A stretch of DNA of 20,482 nt from JAOTWJ01 sp036398175 (GTDB taxonomy: Bacteria > Gemmatimonadota > Gemmatimonadetes > Gemmatimonadales > GWC2-71-9): the NCBI GenBank assembly GCA_036398175.1, contig DASWHL010000004.1, positions 1 through 20,482 of the forward strand. The letters are read 5' to 3'. The position numbers and the translations under genes are program-made. This document shows, one piece after another, positions 7,979 to 15,787 of this stretch. Position 1 is the first letter of the stretch. Each line of letters opens with the position of its first letter. The notes under the pieces were generated by a model. That model was given only the letters and a program-made list of their open reading frames with translations, was not told the DNA's origin and made no database searches.

Positions 7979-8320
7979 CTAGGCTTGGGGCGGAGGAGTG
8001 GGCGGAGCGGTGGGATCAGGCGGGCGCTCGGCGCTCGGAGCCATCGGACGGGCATACGGCACCGGCAAGATCGTGTGAATCCAGGTGAGCATCTGCACCG
8101 GAGCCGTCGGGCCCGCGGAGCACTCCGAGAAGTTGCACTGACCGCCGGACTGGCCGGCGGCGTGGATGGCGGCACGCGGCCCCGGCATGCTGGGCATGGC
8201 CACCTGATCGTGCATCGGCATGCCGGAATTGAGCAAGCCGCACAATGGCGCCGCCGCGTGGGGACCGGTGGTCGCCGCGATCACGAGCAGGGCCGGGAGC
8301 CAGCGTAGGGAGCGCATCAT
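7979..8320 (-). CDS. Small secreted Met/Cys/His protein leading the cus operon
   Basis: This 113-residue protein is the first gene of the minus-strand metal operon. The start is ATG 8320, with a second ATG directly after, and there is no clear Shine-Dalgarno site. A signal peptide of about 23 residues (LPALLVIAATTGPHAAA) is followed by many potential soft-metal ligands: Cys27, Met34, Met36, His37, Met42, Met45, His53, Cys62, Cys67, Met77 and His82. A Pro-rich tail (PPDPTAPPTPPP) closes it. I do not recognise the family with certainty. The size and layout recall small periplasmic proteins of copper loci, but it is not CusF (no OB-fold motifs). A role as a periplasmic metal binder or chaperone is inferred from ligands and position only. 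Confidence 0.72.
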   Translation of the reverse strand: MMRSLRWLPALLVIAATTGPHAAAPLCGLLNSGMPMHDQVAMPSMPGPRAAIHAAGQSGGQCNFSECSAGPTAPVQMLTWIHTILPVPYARPMAPSAERPPDPTAPPTPPPQA

Positions 8321-8499
8321 CGGGCTGAATCTAGTAACCCGCGTGCGCTGAAATTAGTTCCGCCCGCCTGATGCGCGTCGCATTGGGGCATTCGCCGCCC
8401 GACGACCAACACCGGCGGCTGGATGAGAAAACGCGCATCCGTCCGGTCGCCTCACCATGATGGCGGCTTGGCGTGCCAGCGCCAGTTACGTCGATTCAA

Positions 8500-8834
8500 T
8501 CACCGGGCACCGGCAGCCCGCGTGGCCTGGAGGCCCCCCTTGACCCCGGCCGCCTGCGACAGCAGCCGCGCGGTGCCGACGAACGCCGAACCCGCAACCA
8601 CATCGGGAGGCAGCACCGCGAGGCGAAGCGGGCCCGAGCTTCCAGTCCCCGCTCAGCAGGTCGTACATCTGCACCGGCGACAACCCACCCAGCTCGGCCT
8701 GCGGCGCCGCGTTGTACTCGTCCATGCGCCGTTGAAGGAACGCGTTGACCTCCTCCAACGGGCGGAAGTGGCGGGAGGCCATCTCGGAGTAGATGGCCTG
8801 AATCCCGGGCGGGAGCGGGTGTTTGTCCTTCACG
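8500..8834 (-). pseudogene. Frameshifted 'LGGLSP' conserved hypothetical protein
   Basis: From GTG 8834 the frame reads a soluble helical protein with RHFRPLEEVNAFLQRRMDEY and AELGGLSPVQMYDLLSGDW. The frame then becomes unrelated low-complexity sequence. A neighbouring frame picks up the expected continuation (PLRLAVLPPDVVAGSAFVGTARLL) and ends at TGA 8500-8502. The switch lies at about 8620-8645 and needs two bases missing or one extra. The end is also shorter than I would expect for the family. I recognise the 'YN.RPQ.ELGGLSP.Q...LL..DW' pattern as a recurrent conserved hypothetical, but not its function. It lies alone in the divergent control region, which suggests decay after transfer or transposition. 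Confidence 0.7.
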
Positions 8835-8953
8835 GGTGCTTCACCATGATGTCCGCCGATCAGCTCCAGAGGCGTCGGGGAACCTACGCCGGAAGCACTG
8901 GGTCGGCGACTGACGCTCCCGAGTCGGTAGTGGACCAGTTTCAGGGGCGGTGG

Positions 8954-8983
8954 TTGACACGTTTCGCGGCGCCATGATACCCT
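8954..8983 (+). promoter_or_regulatory. Sigma70-like promoter for the rightward efflux operon
   Basis: A perfect -35 TTGACA (8954-8959) is separated by 18 bases from a weak -10 TACCCT (8978-8983). Transcription would start near 8990, almost at the GTG of the first gene, implying a leaderless or nearly leaderless mRNA. Confidence 0.45.
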
Positions 8984-8988
8984 TGGGC

Positions 8989-9327
8989 GTGCCCAGCCCC
9001 GGACGGCCCCGCCGCGCCCTCGCCTGTGCCCTCGGATTGCTCGTGGGTGCACTCGCGTTTGACTCGGCCCTCCCGGCCGCCAGCGATCATCCCGCAACCG
9101 AAATTCACGTGGACGCCGCACACGGTCCGCATGACGGGTTCGCGGCCCAGACCGACGACGGGCTCGCCTCGCGGGTGACGACTTCAGAAGCACTCCCGGC
9201 ACATCACCAGCTCCTGGCCCTTGCGGTCGCCGAGTTGGTTGCGACCCATGGTGACGCACCGGAGACCGCTCCCGGCCATCCCCCCCCCAGGCAGCCACCC
9301 GCGAGGTCGCCGCCCTTCTCCGTCTGA
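8989..9327 (+). CDS. Small secreted His-rich protein leading the second efflux operon
   Basis: The start is uncertain. GTG 8989 gives 112 residues and fits the predicted promoter. ATG 8974 and GTG 8950 are in frame but lie upstream of the likely transcript start. The protein has a basic n-region and a hydrophobic signal core (LACALGLLVGALAF). The mature part has eight histidines spread in pairs and singles (DHP, IHV, AHG, PHD, AHHQ, THG, GHP) and a Pro/Arg-rich tail ending in PFSV. No known domain is recognised. It is the counterpart in position and size of the Met/Cys protein that heads the divergent operon, but its ligands are histidines. This fits a divalent-metal binder, as an inference. 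Confidence 0.6.
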   Translation: MPSPGRPRRALACALGLLVGALAFDSALPAASDHPATEIHVDAAHGPHDGFAAQTDDGLASRVTTSEALPAHHQLLALAVAELVATHGDAPETAPGHPPPRQPPARSPPFSV

Positions 9328-9339
9328 CCCCGCGCAACG

Positions 9340-9368
9340 GGAGTCCGCGCTCGTGAACGCGCGACTCC
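9340..9368 (+). other. Intercistronic hairpin with one bulged base
   Basis: GGAGTC-C-GCGC pairs with GCGCGACTCC around an 8-base loop: ten base pairs and one bulged C. It lies between the small His-rich gene and the outer-membrane factor gene, ahead of the ribosome site. There is no T-run. It may protect or separate the downstream message. Confidence 0.35.
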
Positions 9369-9396
9369 GCGACACCGGATTTCGACGGAGGCCTTC

Positions 9397-10653
9397 GTGT
9401 CACGCACACTCGTGGCCGCCCTTTGCTGGGCGGCCGGTCTGTCGGGCGCCGCGCGCGCAGCTCCCGCGCAGGAACCCGTTCGCCGCGTCAGCCTGGACGA
9501 GGCAGTGGCTCTCTTTGCGCGCAACAATCTCGAGTTCCGGATCGCCCGGGCCAAAGCGGTGGGTGACGTGGCGCGCGTGCGCCAAGCGGCCGCCTATCCC
9601 AACCCGGTCGCCGGCGCCACGCACGAGACGCTGAGCGGAGGCGGCGCGGGCTACGACGAGACGTACGTCCTTCTCTCTCAGCAGCTTCGCTGGCCGTGGA
9701 AGGGCGCGGCGCGCGGGCGGGCGGCCGCTGCCGAGCGCGAGGCTGGCGCCCATCGGGTAGCTGGCGACAGTCTCCGGCTCGCCTTCGAGGTGAAGCAGGC
9801 GTTCGTCGACGCGGCGAGTGCCGAGCGTCTGCGTGATGGACTGGAGGATGCGACTGGTCTGGTCCGCGAAGCGCTCGAGGACGCCGCGCACCGCGTGACG
9901 GAGGGTGACCTGTCCGGCTACGCGCTGCGCCGCCTGCGCGTCGAGCGGGCCCGCTACGAGTCCGAACTATCGGCCGCGATGCTCGCGATGAACGCGGCCC
10001 GCCGCCGGCTGGCTGGGCTCGTGTTGCCCGACAGCGCCACGGTCATGGCCCCCGCCGGCCTCCCCGCCGGGGATCCGCCCGCCGTCGCACCGATCTCCCC
10101 GTCCGTTCTGGCAACGCGGGTTCCCGCGCTGGCCGCCGCCCGCGCCGCCCTGGAGGGCGCTCGGGCCAGGGAGCAGGCGGTGAGCCGCGGCCGAATCCCG
10201 GCGCCCGCCGTAACGGGGGGATACAAGTCCCAAAGCGACGGGCTTACCGGCGTGTTTCTGGGGTTCGCGCTGCCCCTCCCGCTGTTCGACCGGCGCGGCG
10301 CGGCGGCGTCCGAAGCGGGCGCCGCGCTTGCCGGGGCGGAGGCGTACCTGGCGCTGGTGCGGCGGCAGGCAGAGAACGACGTCCGCCTCGCATTCGACGT
10401 CTACCAGGCGGCCCGCGAACGGGCGTCGCTCTTCGCGGGCGAGCTGCTGGCCGAGCCCGAAGCACTGCTCCGCGTGGCCCGGGCGGCGTATGCCGAGGGC
10501 GAGATGACCCTGGTGGAGCTGCTGGACGCGGTGGACGCGTTTCGCACGGCCCGCGTCGCCGCCGTGAGCGCGCACCGGGATCTGTGGGTGAGTTACTTCG
10601 ATTTCGAGCGCGCCGCCGGGGGGCTGCCGGCCGGGCCGGAAGGGGACCGTTAG
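9397..10653 (+). CDS. TolC-family outer-membrane factor of the second efflux system
   Basis: This 418-residue outer-membrane channel protein starts at GTG 9397. GGAGG lies six bases upstream, a convincing ribosome site. The signal peptide is TLVAALCWAAGLSGAARA with cleavage before APAQE. The mature start SLDEAVALFARNNLEFRIA is typical of OEP proteins. YPNPVAGATHE and QQLRWPWKG correspond to the 'PNP' and 'P.PGK' motifs but with a tryptophan-lysine variant, so it is clearly diverged from the two outer-membrane factors on the minus strand. Two helical repeats follow. Its stop TAG directly abuts the ATG of the adaptor gene, so the two are almost certainly co-translated. It probably serves the pump encoded at 12158-15298. 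Confidence 0.92.
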   Translation: MSRTLVAALCWAAGLSGAARAAPAQEPVRRVSLDEAVALFARNNLEFRIARAKAVGDVARVRQAAAYPNPVAGATHETLSGGGAGYDETYVLLSQQLRWPWKGAARGRAAAAEREAGAHRVAGDSLRLAFEVKQAFVDAASAERLRDGLEDATGLVREALEDAAHRVTEGDLSGYALRRLRVERARYESELSAAMLAMNAARRRLAGLVLPDSATVMAPAGLPAGDPPAVAPISPSVLATRVPALAAARAALEGARAREQAVSRGRIPAPAVTGGYKSQSDGLTGVFLGFALPLPLFDRRGAAASEAGAALAGAEAYLALVRRQAENDVRLAFDVYQAARERASLFAGELLAEPEALLRVARAAYAEGEMTLVELLDAVDAFRTARVAAVSAHRDLWVSYFDFERAAGGLPAGPEGDR

Positions 10654-12144
10654 ATGCCGAGCCACGTGCTTTCGAAGAGCGCGGCGATCGCCTTGCTGGT
10701 CGCTTTCGCCGCCTGTGGAGGTCGCGAGGACGCGACACCACCCGAGCCCGAGGGGAGCGCGATCACGCTCTGGACCGACTCCACCGAGCTGTTTATGGAG
10801 CATCCGGCCCTGATCGCCGGTCAACCGGCGCGGTTCGCGATCCACCTCACCGATCTAACCGACTTCGCGCCACTCGCGACCGGCCGGGTCACGCTGCGGT
10901 TCGTGCCGCGTGACGGTGGCGAGCCGACCGTGGTGACCCAGGACGATCCACGCATCGCGGGGATCTTCGGGGTCACGGCGGAATTCGACCAGCCCGGCGT
11001 CTACGATCTGGCGCTCAGCATCGAGAGCCCGCAGGCGCGCGACAGCATCGCCGTGCCGGGCCTGCGCGTGTTCGCCACGGCGGCCGAGGTACCGGCCGGC
11101 GAGGAGGAGGACGGGGACATTCCGTTTCTCAAGGAGCAGCAATGGAAGACGCCGGGATTCGCGACCGCGTTTGCGACCGACGGTGAGGTCGCCGAGTCCT
11201 TTGATGCGGCGGGCGAGGTGATACCGGCGGCCGGCCGCGTCGCGAACGTCGCGGCGCCGATTGGTGGGCTGGTGGACGTGGATGGCGCGAGCTCGTCCCC
11301 CGCCCCCGGCCAGTGGGTGGACCGGGGACGGCGCCTGGTCGTCCTCACGCCAACCCTGGGGGAGGCGGGCAGCGCCTACGCGCAGGCTCGGCGCGAGCTG
11401 CGCGAGGCTGAAGCCGAGCACGCGCGCGCCGCCCGCCTGTACGCGGCGGAGGCCGTCCCCCAGCGCCGCGTGCTGGAAGCCGAGATCCGGCTCCAGGCGG
11501 CCCGCGAAACGCTCGCGGGCCTCGCCGGCGGCGAGGCGATGGACTCGACGGGGAAGCTCCCGATCCGCGCGCCGATCGCGGGCGTCGTCGCGAGCCGGCG
11601 CGTCACGCCCGGCAGCCGCGTCCTGCCGGGGGAGTTGCTGTTCAGCATCGTGGACCCGTCGGTCGTGTGGCTCGCGGTGCACGTCCCGGCAGCCCGCGCG
11701 TCGCGCCTGAGCGCGGCCACCGCGGCCACCTTCCGCGTGGAGGGGAGCGAGCGGATCTACCCGGCGCGCCGCACCGTGTCGGTCGGGAGCGTGGTGGATT
11801 CGGTCACCCGTACCCTGCTCGTGTTGTACGAGGCGGCCAACCCCGACCGCACGATCAAGGTGGGAGCGACGGCCACAGTGGCGGTGCGGACGGGCTCCCC
11901 CGTTCGCGGGGTCGTCGTGCCGAGTTCGGCCATCCTCGACGAAGACGGGCGGCCGATCTGCTACGTGCAGACTTCGGGCGAGCGATTCGAGAAGCGGGAG
12001 CTGACGCTGGGCGGCAACGACGGGACGCGTGCCGTGGTCCTGTCCGGCCTGCGCCCCGGCGACCGCGTGGTCACCGGCGCCGCGTACCAGGTGCGCCTGG
12101 CGTCGCTCTCAACCAGCGTCCCGGCCGAAGGCCACGCGCACTGA
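10654..12144 (+). CDS. Periplasmic adaptor lipoprotein with extra N-terminal domain
   Basis: This membrane-fusion adaptor of the CusB/HlyD type has 496 residues, 70-80 longer than the usual CusB. The ATG directly follows the upstream stop, and AAGGGGA provides a ribosome site. The signal ends in lipobox FAAC (Cys21). Residues 37-141 form an additional predicted all-beta domain (ELFMEHPALIAGQPARFAIHL to GVYDLALSIES), Ig- or FixH-like in feel, ahead of the adaptor proper. The barrel-sandwich halves lie near 186-235 and 300-335, separated by a coiled coil (238-292, Ala/Arg/Glu-rich). A beta-barrel (about 340-415) and a membrane-proximal domain follow. The chain ends in EGHAH, a possible metal ligand. 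It has few methionines compared with the adaptor at 5309-6571. The pump gene follows after 13 bases. Confidence 0.92.
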   Translation: MPSHVLSKSAAIALLVAFAACGGREDATPPEPEGSAITLWTDSTELFMEHPALIAGQPARFAIHLTDLTDFAPLATGRVTLRFVPRDGGEPTVVTQDDPRIAGIFGVTAEFDQPGVYDLALSIESPQARDSIAVPGLRVFATAAEVPAGEEEDGDIPFLKEQQWKTPGFATAFATDGEVAESFDAAGEVIPAAGRVANVAAPIGGLVDVDGASSSPAPGQWVDRGRRLVVLTPTLGEAGSAYAQARRELREAEAEHARAARLYAAEAVPQRRVLEAEIRLQAARETLAGLAGGEAMDSTGKLPIRAPIAGVVASRRVTPGSRVLPGELLFSIVDPSVVWLAVHVPAARASRLSAATAATFRVEGSERIYPARRTVSVGSVVDSVTRTLLVLYEAANPDRTIKVGATATVAVRTGSPVRGVVVPSSAILDEDGRPICYVQTSGERFEKRELTLGGNDGTRAVVLSGLRPGDRVVTGAAYQVRLASLSTSVPAEGHAH

Positions 12145-12157
12145 GGGAGATACCAGG

Positions 12158-15100
12158 ATGCTCGACCGATTGATCGCCTGGGCGCTCCGCAACCGGTTCC
12201 TGGTGCTCGCCGTCGCGACGTTGTCGCTCGCGGCCGGCGCGTGGACCGCCGCGCGCATGCCCGTGGACGTGTTTCCCGACCTCTCCGCGCCCACCGTGAC
12301 CGTCCTCACCGAAGCGCACGGCATGGCCCCGGAGGAGGTCGAGGCGCTCGTGACCTTCCCCATCGAGACGGCGGTGAACGGCGCCACCGGCGTGCGGCGG
12401 GTGCGCTCCTCGACCGCGCAGGGCATTTCCGTCGTGTGGGTGGAGTTCGAGTGGGGCACTGACATCTTCCGCGACCGGCAGATCGTGTCGGAAAAGCTCC
12501 AGACCGTGGCGGCGGCGCTGCCGGCGGGCGTCTCGGCGCCCGTCCTGGCCCCGGTCTCCTCCATCATGGGGGAGATCATGATGATCGGCCTCACCGGCCC
12601 GCAGTCGCCGATGGATGTGCGCACCGTAGCCGACTGGACGATTCGCCGCCGGCTGCTCGCCGTCCCGGGTGTCGCGCAGGTGATCCCGATCGGCGGCGAC
12701 GTGCGGCAGTATCAGGTGCTGGCCGATCCCGCGCGCATGCTCGCGACCGGCGTGACGCTCGCGGAGGTACTGGCCGCCGCGGAGGGCTCGAACGCGAACG
12801 CCGCCGGCGGCGTGTACATGGACCGCGGGCAGGAGTACGTGATCCGCGGCATCGGGCGGATCCAGAGCGCCGACGACGTGGCGCGGACCGTGGTCGCCGT
12901 GCGGGGGGGCGTGCCCGTGCTGCTCGCACAAGTGGCGGACGTGGTGGTCGGCCCCGCGCCCAAGTACGGCGACGGCTCCGTGGACGGAAAGCCCGGCGTG
13001 GTGCTCGCCGTCCTCAAGCAGCCGGGGGCGAATACGCTGGAGCTGACCCGCCGCATCGAGCGGGAGCTGGCCGACGTCCAACCCACCCTCCCGGCGGGCA
13101 TGGAGATCCACGCCGACCTCTTCCGGCAGGCCAGCTTCATCCGGGTCGCCATCGACAACGTGGTGGCCGCGCTGCGGGACGGCGCGATCCTCGTCGTGGT
13201 CATCATTTTCCTGTTTCTCTGGAACGTCCGCGCCACCGCGATCTCGGTGCTCGCGATCCCGCTCTCGCTGGTCGTGGCGATCTTCGCCATGCGCCTGCTT
13301 GGCATCACGATCAACACCATGACCCTGGGCGGCATGGCGATCGCGATCGGCGCGCTGGTGGACGACGCCATCATCTACGTGGAGAACGCGTTCCGCCGGC
13401 TGAAGGAGAACCACCACCGCCCGGAGCCGGACCGCCGGCCGGCGCTCCGCGTGATCTACGACGCCGCGCGCGAGATCCGGGCACCCATCGTCAACGCCAC
13501 TCTGATCATCATCGTGGTGTTCCTGCCGCTGTTTTTCTTGAGCGGAGTGGAAGGGCGACTGCTCCGCCCGCTGGGCTTCGCCTACGTCGTGTCCATCCTG
13601 GCATCCCTGCTCGTGGCGCTGACCGTTACCCCGGCATTGTGCGCCTATCTCCTGCCGCGGGCGCGGGCGGTGATCGAGGAGCGGGAGAGCACCCTCGTCC
13701 GATGGCTCAAGGCCCGCTACGCGCGGACCCTCGACGCGGTCCTCGCTCGCCCCAAGCACGTCCTGGCCGCCGCCGCCCTCGCCCTCGCGGCGACGCTGGC
13801 CGTCGTGCCGTTCCTCGGCACCGCGTTCCTTCCCGAGTTCAACGAAGGGGCACTGACCGTGTCGGTCGTGACCGTGCCGGGGACGTCGCTGGACGAGGCA
13901 AACCGCATCGGACGACGCGTGGAAGAGATTCTCCTGGCGAATCCGGGCGTGCGGAACACTGACCGGCGGCAGGGCCGCGCCGAGTTGGACGAGCACGCGC
14001 AGGGCGTGAACGCCGCGGAGATTGATGTCACGCTCCACGAGGGCGGGGACAAGGAACGGCTGCTCGAGGACCTGCGGCGGGAGATGGCCGCCATTCCGGG
14101 CACGAACGTCACCCTCGGGCAGCCGATCGGCCATCGCATTGATCATATGCTCTCCGGCACGCGGGCGAACATCGCCGTCAAGATCTTCGGGCCGGATCTC
14201 TACCGCCTGCGCCAGCTCGGGGCCGAGGTCCGGGACGCCATCGCCCAGGTCCCGGGCGTGGCCGACCTCCAGGTCGAGCAGCAGATGGATGTGCCGCAAC
14301 TGCGCATCCGTGCCGACCGGGCCGCGATGGCGCGCTACGGCCTGACGGCCGGCGGGCTGGCCGAGGGCATTGACGTCGCCTTCAACGGGGAGGTCGTCTC
14401 GCAGGTGTTGGAGGAAGGCAAGAGCTTCGATCTGGTGGTGCGGTTCCCGCCGGCGCTCCGCTCCAGCGCGGAAGCCATCGCGAACGTGCCCTTCAACACG
14501 CCGACGGGTGCGCGGGTGCCGCTCGGCCAGCTCGCACGGGTTACGGTGGAGCGCGGGCCGAACACGGTCTCGCGGGAGAACGTCCAGCGTAAGATCGTGG
14601 TGCAGGCCAACGTCGCGGGGCGGGACCTCGGTGGCACGGTGGCCGACATCCAGCGCCGCGTCCGCGAGGCCGTCACGCTACCGAACGGATACTACGTCGA
14701 GTACGGCGGCCAGTTCGAGAGTCAGGCCGAGGCCACCCGCACGATCGCCGCGCTGTCCCTGCTCTCGATCGCGGCGATCTTTCTCATTCTGTTCGCCGAT
14801 TTCCGCTCGGCGCGGGTCGCCGTGCTGATCATGGCCAACCTGCCGCTGGCGCTGATCGGCGGCGTGCTGGCGGTCCTCCTGACCTCCCGGATCGTAAGCA
14901 TCGCCTCACTCGTCGGCTTCGTCACGTTGTTCGGCATCGCCGTGCGGAACGGCATCCTGCTCATCGCGCACTACCGGCATCTGCTGGTGGAGGGCGTGCC
15001 GTTCCGTGACGCCATCGTCCGGGGCTCGCTCGAGCGCCTGTCGCCCATCTTCATGACCGCGCTGTGCGCGGGCTTGGCGCTCATCCCGCTCGCGCTGGGC

Positions 15101-15298
15101 GGCGGCGAGCCGGGCAAGGAGATCCAGACGCCGATGGCGATCGTGATCCTGGGCGGGTTGCTCTCGTCGCTCGCGCTCAACATGGTGGTGCTACCGGCGC
15201 TCTACTTCCTGTTCGGGGACCGGGAGAAGCGGATCGGGACGGGCGACGAGGCCGCGGTCGCCGATCTGATCACGGGAGTGACGAGCGCGGCCTCCTGA
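12158..15298 (+). CDS. CusA/CzcA-family heavy-metal efflux RND permease, non-copper type
   Basis: This is an inner-membrane RND pump of 1046 residues from ATG 12158, preceded by GAGGGAG nine bases upstream. It has the HME layout with 12 membrane helices. Diagnostic stretches include ARMPVDVFPDLSAPTVTV (32-49), TM4 AIGALVDDAIIYVEN with adjacent acids D402/D403, and TM10 GIAVRNGILL, where R930-N931 replaces the acidic residue of CusA. At the three Cu(I)-binding methionine positions of E. coli CusA it has I584, A619 and M664, so the copper site is not complete. The substrate is therefore more likely a divalent ion (Zn, Co, Ni, Cd type) than Cu(I), but the ion cannot be read from sequence alone. 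It is the last gene of the operon. Confidence 0.94.
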   Translation: MLDRLIAWALRNRFLVLAVATLSLAAGAWTAARMPVDVFPDLSAPTVTVLTEAHGMAPEEVEALVTFPIETAVNGATGVRRVRSSTAQGISVVWVEFEWGTDIFRDRQIVSEKLQTVAAALPAGVSAPVLAPVSSIMGEIMMIGLTGPQSPMDVRTVADWTIRRRLLAVPGVAQVIPIGGDVRQYQVLADPARMLATGVTLAEVLAAAEGSNANAAGGVYMDRGQEYVIRGIGRIQSADDVARTVVAVRGGVPVLLAQVADVVVGPAPKYGDGSVDGKPGVVLAVLKQPGANTLELTRRIERELADVQPTLPAGMEIHADLFRQASFIRVAIDNVVAALRDGAILVVVIIFLFLWNVRATAISVLAIPLSLVVAIFAMRLLGITINTMTLGGMAIAIGALVDDAIIYVENAFRRLKENHHRPEPDRRPALRVIYDAAREIRAPIVNATLIIIVVFLPLFFLSGVEGRLLRPLGFAYVVSILASLLVALTVTPALCAYLLPRARAVIEERESTLVRWLKARYARTLDAVLARPKHVLAAAALALAATLAVVPFLGTAFLPEFNEGALTVSVVTVPGTSLDEANRIGRRVEEILLANPGVRNTDRRQGRAELDEHAQGVNAAEIDVTLHEGGDKERLLEDLRREMAAIPGTNVTLGQPIGHRIDHMLSGTRANIAVKIFGPDLYRLRQLGAEVRDAIAQVPGVADLQVEQQMDVPQLRIRADRAAMARYGLTAGGLAEGIDVAFNGEVVSQVLEEGKSFDLVVRFPPALRSSAEAIANVPFNTPTGARVPLGQLARVTVERGPNTVSRENVQRKIVVQANVAGRDLGGTVADIQRRVREAVTLPNGYYVEYGGQFESQAEATRTIAALSLLSIAAIFLILFADFRSARVAVLIMANLPLALIGGVLAVLLTSRIVSIASLVGFVTLFGIAVRNGILLIAHYRHLLVEGVPFRDAIVRGSLERLSPIFMTALCAGLALIPLALGGGEPGKEIQTPMAIVILGGLLSSLALNMVVLPALYFLFGDREKRIGTGDEAAVADLITGVTSAAS

Positions 15299-15304
15299 AC
15301 TCCA

Positions 15305-15348
15305 CGCCACCGTGGCGCGCGAGCGCATGGCGTCACCCAGGTGACGCC
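15305..15348. terminator. Two hairpins closing the efflux operon, probably bidirectional
   Basis: Just past the pump stop codon, CGCCAC and GTGGCG form a tight inverted repeat (15305-15317). Then GGCGTCACC-CA-GGTGACGCC is a perfect 9-bp inverted repeat (15329-15348). Only a weak AT patch (GATTAT) follows. The position between converging transcription units supports a terminator role in either direction. Confidence 0.55.
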
Positions 15349-15432
15349 GATTATCCCTAGGGCCACAAACCCCTGCTTCGTACGGGCCACCATGCCGCCG
15401 TAGCGGAGTGCCAGCCGCGGCACCAGGAGTCG

Positions 15433-15777
15433 TCAGCGGCTGTCTCCCGCCCGCCGCCGCCGCGCGAGGACCGCGAACTGCAGGAAGTACGTGCGGAGTC
15501 CGCGGGCCGAGCCGGGCAGGGGCGCTTCGCCGAAGAAGAGCGTCAGGAACTCCTCGCGGGTACGCAGGATCTCGCGCCGGCGGTGACCGCGCCATCGCTC
15601 GTCGCGGATCGTGAACGCGAACAGCTCGAGCGCGCGGGAAAGCGCACCTTCGAACCGGTCGGTCCGCTTCGCCTCCCACGACCCGATCGTCCGGTCAACC
15701 TCACTCCCCACGTGCGCCAGTTGCTCCGCGAGGGTCAGCGTGCCCCACCGCCCGGCAAGCTCAGCGTGCATCGTCAT
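15433..15777 (-). CDS. Conserved hypothetical protein with 'AEQLAHVGSEVDR' motif
   Basis: This is a 114-residue soluble, helix-rich protein from ATG 15777, with ATG 15771 as an alternative. I recognise the pattern WG.LTLAEQLA.VGSEV.R, then ERALELF.FTI.D.RW....RREILR.RE....FF and a final YFL.FA..ARR. It belongs to a widespread small protein of archaea and bacteria of unknown function. It has no signal peptide, membrane helix or catalytic motif that I can see. It lies ten bases after the DUF5674 gene and is surely co-transcribed with it. Such proteins often sit beside small mobile or defence-like pairs, but nothing here proves a toxin-antitoxin role. Confidence 0.78.
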   Translation of the reverse strand: MTMHAELAGRWGTLTLAEQLAHVGSEVDRTIGSWEAKRTDRFEGALSRALELFAFTIRDERWRGHRRREILRTREEFLTLFFGEAPLPGSARGLRTYFLQFAVLARRRRAGDSR

Positions 15778-15787
15778 GACGATCCGA

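Noticed and set aside
7979..8320. Small Met/Cys/His protein as CusF
   Set aside because: It lacks the CusF beta-barrel pattern and the conserved His, Trp and two Met arrangement. It also has cysteines and a Pro-rich tail.
8321..8360. Possible ECF-type promoter (GGAAC, spacer, GTTAC) ahead of the minus-strand operon
   Set aside because: The spacing and -10 half are too loose to support a call, and no other copy in the window allows comparison.
8835..9409. Extension of the minus-strand frame upstream of the broken LGGLSP gene
   Set aside because: Only 8500-8834 shows protein-family sequence. The rest crosses a promoter and the opposite gene and reads as low-complexity Arg/Gly/Pro.
12071..14299. 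Very long open frame on the minus strand opposite the second pump
   Set aside because: Its product is compositionally extreme (His, Arg, Asp, Gly) and no domain is visible. The plus-strand pump explains the sequence fully.
15305..15317. First hairpin after the pump gene as a full intrinsic terminator by itself
   Set aside because: It has a one-base centre and no T-run. It was kept only as part of the two-hairpin terminator region.
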